This document shows, in pieces, positions 6,598 through 15,349 of a stretch of DNA of 40,003 nt. The stretch comes from Alistipes sp. Marseille-P5061 (GTDB lineage Bacteria; Bacteroidota; Bacteroidia; Bacteroidales; Rikenellaceae), in NCBI RefSeq assembly GCF_900290115.1, contig NZ_LT985748.1, positions 151,116 to 191,118 of the forward strand, in the 5' to 3' direction. The stretch's first letter is position 1. Every line of letters begins with the position of its first letter. The translations under genes and the position numbers were made by a program. The notes under the pieces are model-generated. The model did no database searches. It saw nothing but the letters and a program-made list of their open reading frames with translations, and had not been told where the DNA came from.

Positions 6598-8745
6598 TTA
6601 TGAAGAATATCTATTTATTAATACAGCCCATGCCAATTCTACATCCAAATATGAATTAGCATATTCGCTATCTAATAAATCTTCCGATAATAAATAGTCG
6701 TATTTTTGAGCTATTTTAACAGGACGGGATTTTAACTTTACCAATTCCTCTCCATTGGGTTTATCTGCTGATTTTATCTTCTCTATATCTTGTGATGTGA
6801 TATTCTCAACGAAAAAACTTCCGTACGGGCAAGACTTCCCTAAGCGATACTCAGCAATTAACGATATTGTACGGTTGACTTTTGATCCAGCCCAGGTTAA
6901 AAAGTATATATTATTACCGTATTGTATGAATGAGTTTTTTGCTACATTATTTTTTTGGAAGAACAACCGACCATCTTCCAAAGCCTCTCTGCATTTTGTG
7001 CGCTTATCCAAATAGGCATATATGGTATCGGACATATATATGTCTCGCATTTTTAGTGTAATAAGACGATCTGTATCGATGCCATCACCATTAAATTGTG
7101 CTATTCCACCATGTTTGATAGGAGATACATAAATTGTAGCAACCTTTTCATCCCAACTGTCAACCATCCATCTTTTGCCTGCAAGAATAATTACGGTGTT
7201 TGTTGCTGGCTTGAACTGAATAGTCCCGATACGTTTTGATGTTGATTTATCAACAACAGTCAAATCAACAGGGGAATTGAACGCCACATAGAAATCGGGG
7301 GTCTTTAACAATTCTTCGCCTTTCTCTCCTATTACGATTTGTCCGGTATTTAATTGAGAAATGACTTTGTTTGCACCAAGGGATCGAAGAACTTTCAGGA
7401 ATAACTCAGGCGAAATATTTTTAAAAGCTCCTTTATCGCATAGAAGTAACCACCCCTCTTTGGGATAAAAACTACCGAACTGTGCAATAACGGCAAGAAT
7501 CTGCTGAATGAGTGTAGACAAGTGATAGCTGCCTGTGGCCGGCACTTCGTATCTGTGCTCACGCATTAATTCTATCACTGCAATATTTTGCACAAGATTG
7601 GTATGCAGATCATACAATAATCCGCTGTTCTTGTCTTCAATGGAAAACACCCGCAATGTAGAAGGCTCATTACGACGTCCTGAACGTCCCAGACGCTGTC
7701 TTAATCCAGATATAGAATTTGCAGTACCAATTTGTGCAATGGATTTTACTTTCCCAATGTCTATACCCAATTCCATCGTGGAAGTACAGAACGCTGTCAC
7801 AGGATATTTTCCACATTGCAGATCTCGTTCGACGGATTCTCTCTCTGTTTTTGACAAACTTCCGTGATGCACTCTAAATTCATTGGGAACTCCGTTTGCC
7901 TCACACAAATCAATCGCTTTTAAAGCATAAATTTCGGCCTCTGCCCGAGTATTCGTGAACACCAGATTATTACTTCCTCTCAATTGTGTATATATCTCCT
8001 CCGATATAGACGCTGTAACATCCTTGTCTTTTTGACGAATATACTCCTTGACCAGGACTTTGATTTCATGGTTACTGTCCCCTTGTGGAGGAATAGCACA
8101 AGGTAAAGCTCCATCATTGCGTAAAAATTGTTTGACAGAGTCATAATCAGAGAATGTCGCACTCATTGCAATACGAGGAATATGCCGACGTACGATTTGT
8201 TCCAGACGACATAATAGTGACTGCAACTGTTTCCCTCTTTCCGTTCCTATGAATGAATGCAACTCATCTATTACTACATACTTTAACGAGGAAAATGCAG
8301 ATAGTACATATTCTTTTTTGTTGATGAAAAAAGATTCAAGCGACTCCGGGGTAATGATAATAATACCATTGGGCTCTTTTAAGGAGCGTTTTTTCCGGGA
8401 AAAATCAATGTCACCATGCCACGGGGTTACGCTGAGATCCATTCCAGAAGTCATATTGACAAGGCGTTTATACTGGTCATTGATCAGAGCTTTCAATGGG
8501 CTGACATACAAAACCTGACAACCTTTTGGTGCCAGATCTCGCAATATGGAGGTGAGAATTGGTAAAAATGCAGCTTCAGTCTTTCCTCCAGCCGTTGATG
8601 CACTGATGATGACATCCCGATCTCCAGCAAGAACGAGAGGAATGGCATTTTCCTGAATGTCTTTCAAAGAAGTCCAGCCCTGTCTCCAGATCCATTTACG
8701 GACCTTTTCATCAAGAAGAGAATATGAATTCGAAGTCTTGTTCAT
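6598..8745 (-). CDS. sngC: Shango SngC: DEAD/DEAH-box helicase (Lhr-like)
   Basis: This 715-residue superfamily 2 helicase is the third gene of the Shango operon. Visible motifs are Walker A in SASTAGGKTEA (about 48-58), the motif II variant DELH (160-163), SAT (195-197), VFTNTRAEAE at the start of the second RecA domain, and motif VI QRLGRSGRR (about 350). The C-terminal ~300 residues resemble the Lhr/BrxHI helicase-associated region. In Shango the helicase works with a TerB protein and an ATPase to block phage; the mechanism is unresolved. Start and upstream stop share a base (TAATG), so translation is coupled to sngB. The stop lies 10 bp from the IS30 end, and the reading frame shows no sign of truncation. 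Confidence 0.85.
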   Translation of the reverse strand: MNKTSNSYSLLDEKVRKWIWRQGWTSLKDIQENAIPLVLAGDRDVIISASTAGGKTEAAFLPILTSILRDLAPKGCQVLYVSPLKALINDQYKRLVNMTSGMDLSVTPWHGDIDFSRKKRSLKEPNGIIIITPESLESFFINKKEYVLSAFSSLKYVVIDELHSFIGTERGKQLQSLLCRLEQIVRRHIPRIAMSATFSDYDSVKQFLRNDGALPCAIPPQGDSNHEIKVLVKEYIRQKDKDVTASISEEIYTQLRGSNNLVFTNTRAEAEIYALKAIDLCEANGVPNEFRVHHGSLSKTERESVERDLQCGKYPVTAFCTSTMELGIDIGKVKSIAQIGTANSISGLRQRLGRSGRRNEPSTLRVFSIEDKNSGLLYDLHTNLVQNIAVIELMREHRYEVPATGSYHLSTLIQQILAVIAQFGSFYPKEGWLLLCDKGAFKNISPELFLKVLRSLGANKVISQLNTGQIVIGEKGEELLKTPDFYVAFNSPVDLTVVDKSTSKRIGTIQFKPATNTVIILAGKRWMVDSWDEKVATIYVSPIKHGGIAQFNGDGIDTDRLITLKMRDIYMSDTIYAYLDKRTKCREALEDGRLFFQKNNVAKNSFIQYGNNIYFLTWAGSKVNRTISLIAEYRLGKSCPYGSFFVENITSQDIEKIKSADKPNGEELVKLKSRPVKIAQKYDYLLSEDLLDSEYANSYLDVELAWAVLINRYSS

Positions 8746-10076
8746 TATAACCTGAAAGATGCAAATTCATCTTCATGAATTGCATTTTGTTTATCTGCCT
8801 GCTGCGAAATAATCGCACTTATTTCTGTGGGTTCGACATCTTGAGTAACCTCTATCTGATCAATCATGCTGGACCATTGTAAATCCGGGTATTGCTCAAG
8901 CATGGATAATAGATCCAAAAAGCCTTTGATTGTATTCCGTGGTGTTCTAAAATAACTGTCTCCTATCTTATTGGCACAATGATTCAAATAAGCCAGGAGT
9001 CCGTCATCTGGAATCAGGTATTGTTCTTCATGCCCGCTTGCATAAACATTCCGGAGGTTCTTCAACAGAATGAACATTTCTTCTTTTGTCAGATTGGCCA
9101 ATCTTAATACGGTCGTGTTGTAATCAGTCAATCCGAGATCCTTCGAAAACGAATTCTCACTCAACCGGGATTTTAATGCTTCATAGCTATACAAGCCTCT
9201 ATTCCCGTCCGTTAAAAATTCAGGGGTCCCAGACATGATAAAGCCAATATGAGACAATGTACCTTGCAACGTGTTGTTCAGTATGGATAGGATTTCTTCA
9301 TAATTGGCTTTACGAGAGCTGCTATTGGAGATCTTATATAAGTTGACCATTTCGTCAAGACAGATAAGCAGTCCGTTGTATCCAGCCTTTCTGACAAAAA
9401 TAGAATAGAGAATCAGAGTATTGAAGAATGTTGCATCATTAATAAATTCACGAACACCAAGATCTCTCAAGGCGTCGGTTTTTGTTGTATACTCTGCCCT
9501 TAACCAACGTAGTACTTTGTCCTTTAACTCTTCATCGCCGGTTTCATATGCCGTCCAATATTTATTGACGACCTGAGCAAATGCATAACCACCAGGATAT
9601 TCTTTCAGTTCATTCAATTGCTCGTATATGGCGGAAGAAATATCCAGCCCTTTTTGAGTTGCTATATCGCGGGCCGTAGAAATAAATTTCTCAAGAATAT
9701 TGGGTAGCGCATTCCCATCCTGCTTGGTTCGCGTAGATAACGATGAAATCAACTCTGATAACAAGAGTCGGGCCTGACCGTCGCTTCCATGCAGACGTTT
9801 CGTTGGAGATAAGTCCGCATTCATTGTTACAAGGCCCTTTTCCAGGGCAATGCTTCTGACCAACGAAAGGAAGAAGGTTTTACCTGATCCGTATTCACCA
9901 ATGACAAGGCGAAAGGAGGTCCCTCCGTCTGCGATGGTAGCGACATCCTTGACAAAAGATTTGAGTTCTTTATCCCGTCCAACCTGGATGTGCTGTAAAC
10001 CCACTCGTGGCACGACTCCACTTCGCAATGATTGAATAATGGTCTCTCGTTCCTTCGGTTTGATAGGTCTTATCAT
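8745..10076 (-). CDS. sngB: Shango SngB: DUF2791/BrxD-like ATPase
   Basis: This 443-residue ATPase resembles the DUF2791 (BREX BrxD-like) P-loop family. Walker A is GEYGSGKT (60-67), and Walker B is LLICLDEMVNLY with D241 and E242. The N-terminal RSGVVPRVGLQHIQVGRDKEL is typical of the family. DUF2791 ATPases recur beside Lhr/BrxHI-like helicases in BREX and other defence loci. Here the partners are a TerB-N/TerB-C protein and a helicase, the Shango composition. The start overlaps the sngA stop by 4 bp (ATGA), and the stop overlaps the sngC start by 1 bp. I expect a cytoplasmic ATPase that may load or regulate the helicase; that role is inferred. Confidence 0.87.
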   Translation of the reverse strand: MIRPIKPKERETIIQSLRSGVVPRVGLQHIQVGRDKELKSFVKDVATIADGGTSFRLVIGEYGSGKTFFLSLVRSIALEKGLVTMNADLSPTKRLHGSDGQARLLLSELISSLSTRTKQDGNALPNILEKFISTARDIATQKGLDISSAIYEQLNELKEYPGGYAFAQVVNKYWTAYETGDEELKDKVLRWLRAEYTTKTDALRDLGVREFINDATFFNTLILYSIFVRKAGYNGLLICLDEMVNLYKISNSSSRKANYEEILSILNNTLQGTLSHIGFIMSGTPEFLTDGNRGLYSYEALKSRLSENSFSKDLGLTDYNTTVLRLANLTKEEMFILLKNLRNVYASGHEEQYLIPDDGLLAYLNHCANKIGDSYFRTPRNTIKGFLDLLSMLEQYPDLQWSSMIDQIEVTQDVEPTEISAIISQQADKQNAIHEDEFASFRL

Positions 10077-13000
10077 ATTAATTGTTCTTTATAAGCCAAT
10101 GTTATATATAGCTTCTCTCCGTCATCTTCCACAACAGCATCATCGACCCTGGAGTATGCAAAATCATTGATCTGCTCCAATACGGCACCTAACATTACTC
10201 CTCTTTCCCTGCATTCTTGTTCTATGTCCACCCGGTCCCAAATCTCCTTGGTCAGAAGCAACTTCAGAATATCGACCCAGGTTCCGGCCGGCTTGTTTGA
10301 CGGGGTATTTGCCTGCTGTTGGTCTTCATCCTCAACAAATATATCCGACAGCAGTTCTTGAGCTTCTTTGGTCTGCTGTTCAAAGATACGGAGTTTTTCG
10401 GGATTAATGACAACTTTAGGGGCTTCTGCTGGTTTGGCTTGGCCAATTTGATATTCTACGGCATCCGATTTCCTTTCCACCACAGCAAAACCTTCATCAT
10501 CAGTAAGAGTACGGTGTATCAGAACATGGATATTATCAGCATTTATGCCCAATAGCGGTAATATTTTTTTTAGCCGCTCTGCTCGTTTGGGACGGACATC
10601 CCCATTCGTGCATGAATAGAGTATCAATTCGTGGCCAAATATTTCTTGTTGCTTTTGTGTCAGATTCTCCTGAATAGATTTTTTAATTTGCTGGTCAAGA
10701 ATCTGCTTGACAGATGAGAATCTCCACTTGGCAACCGCATATAGATGCTCGACATTCTCAAGTTTGGTTCCATGGATTCGAATATAGTCAAATATGGCGG
10801 CTATATCGGAATCAAGGATATTATCCCCCTGGACTATATATGCGGCTAATTTAATAAACAGATCTATCCTCAAATACTCTTCCGTCGGGTGTTGAATCTG
10901 ATTTCGGTCTAAACTTCTGTAAACAACACAATTATTGTGAAAGTTGAGCCGCTTTTTATCAAGTTCATAGTCTGGAGCTATCCCATACCCCAAACGACGA
11001 AGCCCATTTTGAATAGATTCGATATGGCTTTTGTACAAACTTGATTCATTTTCGCATTGACACTCACAAAGACGTAACAAGTCGTCTATATTCATTACGG
11101 CATATGGATCCCGTTCAATCGTCTCATGGAGAGTATCGACTAAAGCCTTGATTTGGGGATTTTCCAGAATGTCGATTTCCTGTGGTAATGCAAAGAGAGC
11201 TTCAACCGATTCTTTCCCATCGGCTCTTTTTACAATATCGCAGTATTCTCTGAAAAAACTTATTGAATAATGATAACAATCATAAACGATTGTCTGTATT
11301 GAGTAGACGTCTATGTCAATTGAGGGTATTGTATATGATAATGTTACGTCTTCTGAATTAAACAGGCTTGCATTATCGTGTTTTATATAGCGATTATTAT
11401 ACGAAGACTGTGAAATTCGGGTAATAGACACATCGTGGTATTCTTTTGCAAAATAATCCGCAAAAAAACGACTCAATACAGGCTGATATTTTCCTGGAAT
11501 TTTCTGATCGAGATCGTATAGCTTTAATGCTGTCTCATAAATAACTTTTGCTGAAAGGGCTTGTATATCTTTGACAGAACGATATATCACCATTCTTTGA
11601 TATGCTGCATTCTGCTTCAAGATTTCAACATGATCGAATTCACACTTATCATTCTTGAAATATTTAGAATACGCACTTCCAATAAAATCGTCCAATGCAT
11701 ATCGAATTGAACAATTTGACTGATACGACCTGTCCGATTGTTCCTCATTAAGCGAATGTCTGATCGATATTATATCTGAAAGGATGGATCGGCGATCTGC
11801 TTTCTTTGTCTCCGGATCTATAAACATCCGGATTTCACATCCATATAGATAAAACAACAGTATTTCCGCTGGCGCATCAGAAGTCTTTATGCCACCCGAC
11901 AACCACATGAGATACTCATACCGTTGATGTGGAGTCATATCCCGATATGTACAGAAAGGGATTTGAGGTTCCATGGCATCCTTTTGGATCGGTAACTCAG
12001 GATCTACAACAGATCCATATATATGTGAGCATTCGTTTGCCTTGATTAATTTAGTCGGCAGCAAAAAACATTCTCCCACATAAAAATTACCTCGCTCAAG
12101 TTTGATGCCTTGTATTTCCATAGTTTCGCCCGAAGCAATCCATCTACAACGTTGCCCAAAGGCTTTATCATAGTGATGTAAGGATTCCGATGCGTCATTC
12201 TGTTTAACAGTTATAACAGCCTGCCTGATCGCATTGTCAATGTATCGCTCCTCTATATTGTATTTTTCTGCGAGCGTATCAAGTTGTTGCTTCAGAAGAG
12301 TATAATCGCGATGACACATATAGTCATCAGCCAAATCATACATCAATATGTAGACATAATTTAGATTTCCTTTGACATCTATGAATATGTTTTTTAAGAA
12401 TTGCTCTTTGAAATGATTATAAAAACGTTTCTGAGCGCTATTGGCATATGAAAGTTCAGACGCCAAATATATATACGTCGGAGCCCAATAGGGAACTCTT
12501 AGTTGTTTACAATATTCGGCATTTTGCAAAAGAGCAGAGTGAGGTTGATTGGCTTGTAATGCTGGTTGATTAATTGCGGAATTGGAATCTTGCTCACACT
12601 TCGAATAAAATGCCGTTCTCTGCTGTAATGCAGTGATGATCTGGGAGATTACGGATGATTTTTGTCTTTGCACGTAGGATTTGCGCACCTTTAGTAGCAA
12701 CTCCCAATAATTGCATGGCTGACCTGCATTGTGGCATTGTTGGATAACGTTCTCAATATAGGTGATTTCTGATTCAAGATCACCTCTTGCGTGAAGCGTC
12801 CGGGCAATATCTTTGGCCCTTGACAGATTAAGAGGTGGCTCTGTACTCTCTTTGATAACTTGAGTAGACTTGTTGTCAATATCCTGGCTTTGTTTGGTGC
12901 TACGGAAAGAAGTTGTATCCTCCCCAGTTTCTTTGAGGGGAATCGGTTCCTGCCTTGTTTGAGCAAGTTGATCGTCTGATTTTAAGCCAGAGGCTTGTGG

Positions 13001-13561
13001 TATATTAGAGGCGACATCCGCTGTTGTGTCGGAAGATATAGAATGTATGATATCATTAAATTTAACATGTTGTTTTAGATCCTGAATAATCTGAACAATG
13101 GCCAGATAATCTTGTTTAACATGTTGTTGAGCAGAAATCGACTCTTTTTGGGCCGCTTTTAATATATAATCATACAAATCCGATTTGTCACTATTCTTTT
13201 GCTTGTAATAGCTCGTTTGGTACGACAACAACAGTTTGACAATTCTTTGAGCAGAGCCAGTCCCTCCTAAATTTTCTATAAAATTAGTTAGCTCTGCATG
13301 CTGGCTACGTGCCTTCTGAAGATGCTTCGGTAATTGGCTGCTTTTTTTACGTCCCGGATAATCGCGACACGCAGCTTTTTCTTTTCTGACTTGTTTTTTG
13401 GCCGATGAGCGCTCTCCTCCTGCATCGTAAATCGAGTCCCGTTCCTTGATTAACATATAGAGAAAACGACTCACGAGCAAGACAATAACGCCAATTAGAA
13501 TGTATGGCCCCAACCACGTAATAAGGAGTATAATAGCTAATATAAAATAGAGAATGGGCAT
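10073..13561 (-). CDS. sngA: Shango SngA: membrane-anchored TerB-N/TerB-C protein
   Basis: This 1162-residue protein is the first gene of the Shango operon. Residues about 3-36 form two closely spaced hydrophobic helices (YFILAIILLITWLG and YILIGVIVLLVSRFLYM), so the protein is probably anchored in the inner membrane with a large cytoplasmic part. A long polar, Gln/Ser-rich region follows to about 330. A TerB-N-like domain lies around 465-640, with RWIASGETMEIQG, NFYVGE, PHQRYEYLMWLSGG and ILLFYLYGCEIR. The C-terminus (roughly 1000-1162) resembles TerB-C, ending ILKLLLTKEIWDRVDIEQEC, GVMLGAVLEQINDFAY and a short strand. In Shango the TerB protein may sense or localise the response at the membrane; this is inference. 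A weak TAnnTTTG-like box (TATCTTTC, 13591-13584) precedes it. Confidence 0.85.
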   Translation of the reverse strand: MPILYFILAIILLITWLGPYILIGVIVLLVSRFLYMLIKERDSIYDAGGERSSAKKQVRKEKAACRDYPGRKKSSQLPKHLQKARSQHAELTNFIENLGGTGSAQRIVKLLLSYQTSYYKQKNSDKSDLYDYILKAAQKESISAQQHVKQDYLAIVQIIQDLKQHVKFNDIIHSISSDTTADVASNIPQASGLKSDDQLAQTRQEPIPLKETGEDTTSFRSTKQSQDIDNKSTQVIKESTEPPLNLSRAKDIARTLHARGDLESEITYIENVIQQCHNAGQPCNYWELLLKVRKSYVQRQKSSVISQIITALQQRTAFYSKCEQDSNSAINQPALQANQPHSALLQNAEYCKQLRVPYWAPTYIYLASELSYANSAQKRFYNHFKEQFLKNIFIDVKGNLNYVYILMYDLADDYMCHRDYTLLKQQLDTLAEKYNIEERYIDNAIRQAVITVKQNDASESLHHYDKAFGQRCRWIASGETMEIQGIKLERGNFYVGECFLLPTKLIKANECSHIYGSVVDPELPIQKDAMEPQIPFCTYRDMTPHQRYEYLMWLSGGIKTSDAPAEILLFYLYGCEIRMFIDPETKKADRRSILSDIISIRHSLNEEQSDRSYQSNCSIRYALDDFIGSAYSKYFKNDKCEFDHVEILKQNAAYQRMVIYRSVKDIQALSAKVIYETALKLYDLDQKIPGKYQPVLSRFFADYFAKEYHDVSITRISQSSYNNRYIKHDNASLFNSEDVTLSYTIPSIDIDVYSIQTIVYDCYHYSISFFREYCDIVKRADGKESVEALFALPQEIDILENPQIKALVDTLHETIERDPYAVMNIDDLLRLCECQCENESSLYKSHIESIQNGLRRLGYGIAPDYELDKKRLNFHNNCVVYRSLDRNQIQHPTEEYLRIDLFIKLAAYIVQGDNILDSDIAAIFDYIRIHGTKLENVEHLYAVAKWRFSSVKQILDQQIKKSIQENLTQKQQEIFGHELILYSCTNGDVRPKRAERLKKILPLLGINADNIHVLIHRTLTDDEGFAVVERKSDAVEYQIGQAKPAEAPKVVINPEKLRIFEQQTKEAQELLSDIFVEDEDQQQANTPSNKPAGTWVDILKLLLTKEIWDRVDIEQECRERGVMLGAVLEQINDFAYSRVDDAVVEDDGEKLYITLAYKEQLI

Positions 13562-13583
13562 TGCGGTATCTATAATAATTTAC

Positions 13584-13591
13584 GAAAGATA
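13584..13591 (-). promoter_or_regulatory. Possible -7 box of the Shango operon
   Basis: On the minus strand this reads TATCTTTC, one base off TAnnTTTG, 22 bp before the sngA ATG. No clear -33 TTTG is seen, so support is weak. Confidence 0.3.
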
Positions 13592-13775
13592 CTCATAAAT
13601 AATGGATTTTGATTACTTTTAATGGTTAAAGTAACATAAACCATCCGTATTATTTACATATTTTTCAATACACCCAAATGTATCATAACAGCACCCCGCC
13701 AAGTAGATGTCGGAATAAGTGAATATAAAATGGTCACTACACAACATCCATCTTTTATAATTACAAAATAGTAAC

Positions 13776-13783
13776 TACCTTTA
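13776..13783 (+). promoter_or_regulatory. Possible -7 box of the divergent membrane-protein gene
   Basis: TACCTTTA differs from TAnnTTTG at the last base and lies 20 bp before the ATG at 13804. The 242-bp divergent region is very AT-rich, so chance matches are likely. Confidence 0.3.
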
Positions 13784-13803
13784 AAAACCGAACTTGCTTA
13801 AAT

Positions 13804-14532
13804 ATGGATTTTTCTCTCTGTACAATAGATTGGACGGCAATAAGTGCTATAACCTCCTTCTTGATGACCATTGCCGCGTTTGCTACTATATATTCTTCAG
13901 TCAGACAGGGCGAAAAGGATAGGGATCTTCAGATCAAACTACTCCGGCAGCAGCAAGCCCGACAACAACTGGATGACATGGCTACTAATATCATGACCAT
14001 ATGCCGCAACATGAATCCTTTTCATATTCTTGAATATTCGTCCAAACTGGCAAACAACAATTTCACGGAAGAAGACCGGTATATTTTGGAAAAGTTAACA
14101 GTTGATAATTATTATAATCAAACGAATCTTGCAATACAGACTGATCGGTTAGGCAACTATCAATCGGCAAAATCCTTATTGAAACAGCTCAAGCAGATTC
14201 ACCAAGATTATGGCTTATGGTCGAGTACGGTCACAACTCTATCCAAAATGCTGGGTAGTGCAGAGTTATCAAATCCTCTTATTGAAAAGGCTATCCATCA
14301 AATGACAATAGAGATGGCAAGCAGATGTCAGAAAATAGCACCTCATTATCAACAAACCATTGCAACAATAATCGGTCAGGAAGATATTGCAATAGAGAAA
14401 GCGAAAAAGATACTGAACATATTTCAGACTGAGATGGCCCGTCATATTCAACAGCAACAAATGGAATTGAATCGGGAATTGACTGAATTTGTCAAATACG
14501 AACAGAAGAGAATTGATAAACTGATTGAATAA
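13804..14532 (+). CDS. Membrane-anchored coiled-coil protein, unknown function
   Basis: I do not recognise a family for this 242-residue protein. One hydrophobic helix near the N-terminus (about 10-31, ISAITSFLMTIAAFATIY) is followed by basic and polar helices (QGEKDRDLQIKLLRQQQARQQL) that look like coiled coil. The body is all-helical, and the C-terminal ~45 residues (RHIQQQQMELNRELTEFVKYEQKRIDKLIE) are again coiled coil. The short N-terminus followed by a charged cytoplasmic region suggests a single-span inner-membrane protein facing the cytoplasm. It is AT-rich like the Shango genes and divergent from sngA across 242 bp. It could be an accessory of the defence system or an independent element gene; nothing in the sequence decides this. 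Confidence 0.7.
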   Translation: MDFSLCTIDWTAISAITSFLMTIAAFATIYSSVRQGEKDRDLQIKLLRQQQARQQLDDMATNIMTICRNMNPFHILEYSSKLANNNFTEEDRYILEKLTVDNYYNQTNLAIQTDRLGNYQSAKSLLKQLKQIHQDYGLWSSTVTTLSKMLGSAELSNPLIEKAIHQMTIEMASRCQKIAPHYQQTIATIIGQEDIAIEKAKKILNIFQTEMARHIQQQQMELNRELTEFVKYEQKRIDKLIE

Positions 14533-14664
14533 ATGGTTGCTTGCATTGTATTTAGTTTATATAGCTTTTCGGACATTCGCTGCCGTAAGGCCTATTTCCG
14601 GATTTGTTCTGACGAAGCGGGGAATCTTGTTGCAACAGAGTGTCCTTCTCATCATCCAAAATGA
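14533..14664 (+). CDS. Possible 43-residue ORF directly after the coiled-coil gene
   Basis: The preceding stop TAA (14530-14532) is immediately followed by ATG, opening a 43-codon frame with Cys residues at 4, 17, 25 and 39 and a His-His-Pro-Lys end. The exact stop-to-start abutment suggests coupling. Nothing else supports it as a gene and it resembles no family I know. Confidence 0.2.
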   Translation: MVACIVFSLYSFSDIRCRKAYFRICSDEAGNLVATECPSHHPK

Positions 14665-15103
14665 TATAAGATGCATCTTGTCGGGCCTGCCTTTTTAGGG
14701 TGAATATACAGATATGTGGGAAATAAGGTCTTTACCTCACTTGGGACTGTGTTTCGCCGTGAACATCAGTACATGTCTCAACACGAGGAGCTAGAGAGCA
14801 ACGACACCATTTCATTAAAATCGCTAATAGCGGGACAAATATCCCGTTAATATATCCGATATGTGCCTGTGAAAATAGGATGTTCAAGCGAAAAGTCGCA
14901 AGTATGCAAGGCAAAAAAACGCATTTGCATTTTTCCGAAAAAACGATTACTTTTATGTCGTAAAAGAGCACAAGGCAAGCAAGATGTAATTCGATGCGAT
15001 TGTGAAGACACCTAATCGGTGGACAACGTTTTGTAATCGCGTATCTTGCTGATAATCTTTCTGGTGCGCGTAAATATTCATTTCCCCTACGCACCGCAAA
15101 CAA

Positions 15104-15182
15104 GGGTGTAAATCAAGTAGTTACGAGATTTACACCCAATTTTACACCCAAAAATCAAGAAACTATAATATCCTTCTTGATT
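15104..15182. repeat. Cluster of inverted repeats, candidate attR arm sites
   Basis: GGGTGTAAATC (15104-15114) is perfectly inverted at 15127-15137, and its TTTACACCCA half recurs at 15141-15150. AATCAAGAA (15153-15161) is perfectly inverted at 15174-15182. Both pairs have 12-nt spacers. Regularly spaced short repeats at an element end suggest binding sites for the integrase arm domain or an excision factor. This is an inference. Confidence 0.45.
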
Positions 15183-15292
15183 CTTCTCTCAGGATCTTCC
15201 TCCCCCAATAGATCGCTATTTTATCGTACAAATAAAGTAGCTCTCCATCCATTTTGAGCAGCAGAATAGGCTTCCATATAAGACGAAAACTT

Positions 15293-15321
15293 TTTGCAAT
15301 ATAAAAAAATTCTTACATTTG
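15293..15321 (+). promoter_or_regulatory. Bacteroidota promoter of the RhuM-like gene
   Basis: TTTG at 15293-15296 and TACATTTG at 15314-15321 are separated by 17 bp, an excellent match to the Bacteroidota -33/-7 consensus. Transcription would start near 15328, about 20 bp before the ATG at 15350. Confidence 0.7.
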
Positions 15322-15349
15322 CTGATGTAAACCACAAAACTAAACAGTC

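Larger units (their letters stand above)
14665..15349. other. Non-coding right part of the element
   Basis: I see no credible gene here. The open frame on the minus strand at 14732-15103 has no family resemblance and codon use unlike its neighbours. The region contains the 11-mer AATCGGTGGAC at 15014-15024 shared with the left end at 47-57, an inverted repeat GGTGCG/CGCACC at 15063-15095, and two further perfect inverted repeats at 15104-15182. These fit the right end of an integrative element. The last 60 bp hold the promoter of the 15350 gene. Confidence 0.4.

Noticed and set aside
6598..13561. Possible BREX locus because of the BrxD-like ATPase and BrxHI-like helicase
   Set aside because: There is no PglZ phosphatase, PglX methylase or BrxC; the TerB-N/TerB-C partner and three-gene overlapping order point to Shango.
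10073..13561. Tellurite-resistance function suggested by the TerB domains
   Set aside because: No TerC, TerD or other ter genes are present; TerB-N/TerB-C with ATPase and helicase is a defence arrangement.
14732..15103. 123-codon minus-strand frame in the right part of the element
   Set aside because: There is no family resemblance, no promoter, Cys-rich composition unlike neighbours, and it covers the candidate att repeats.
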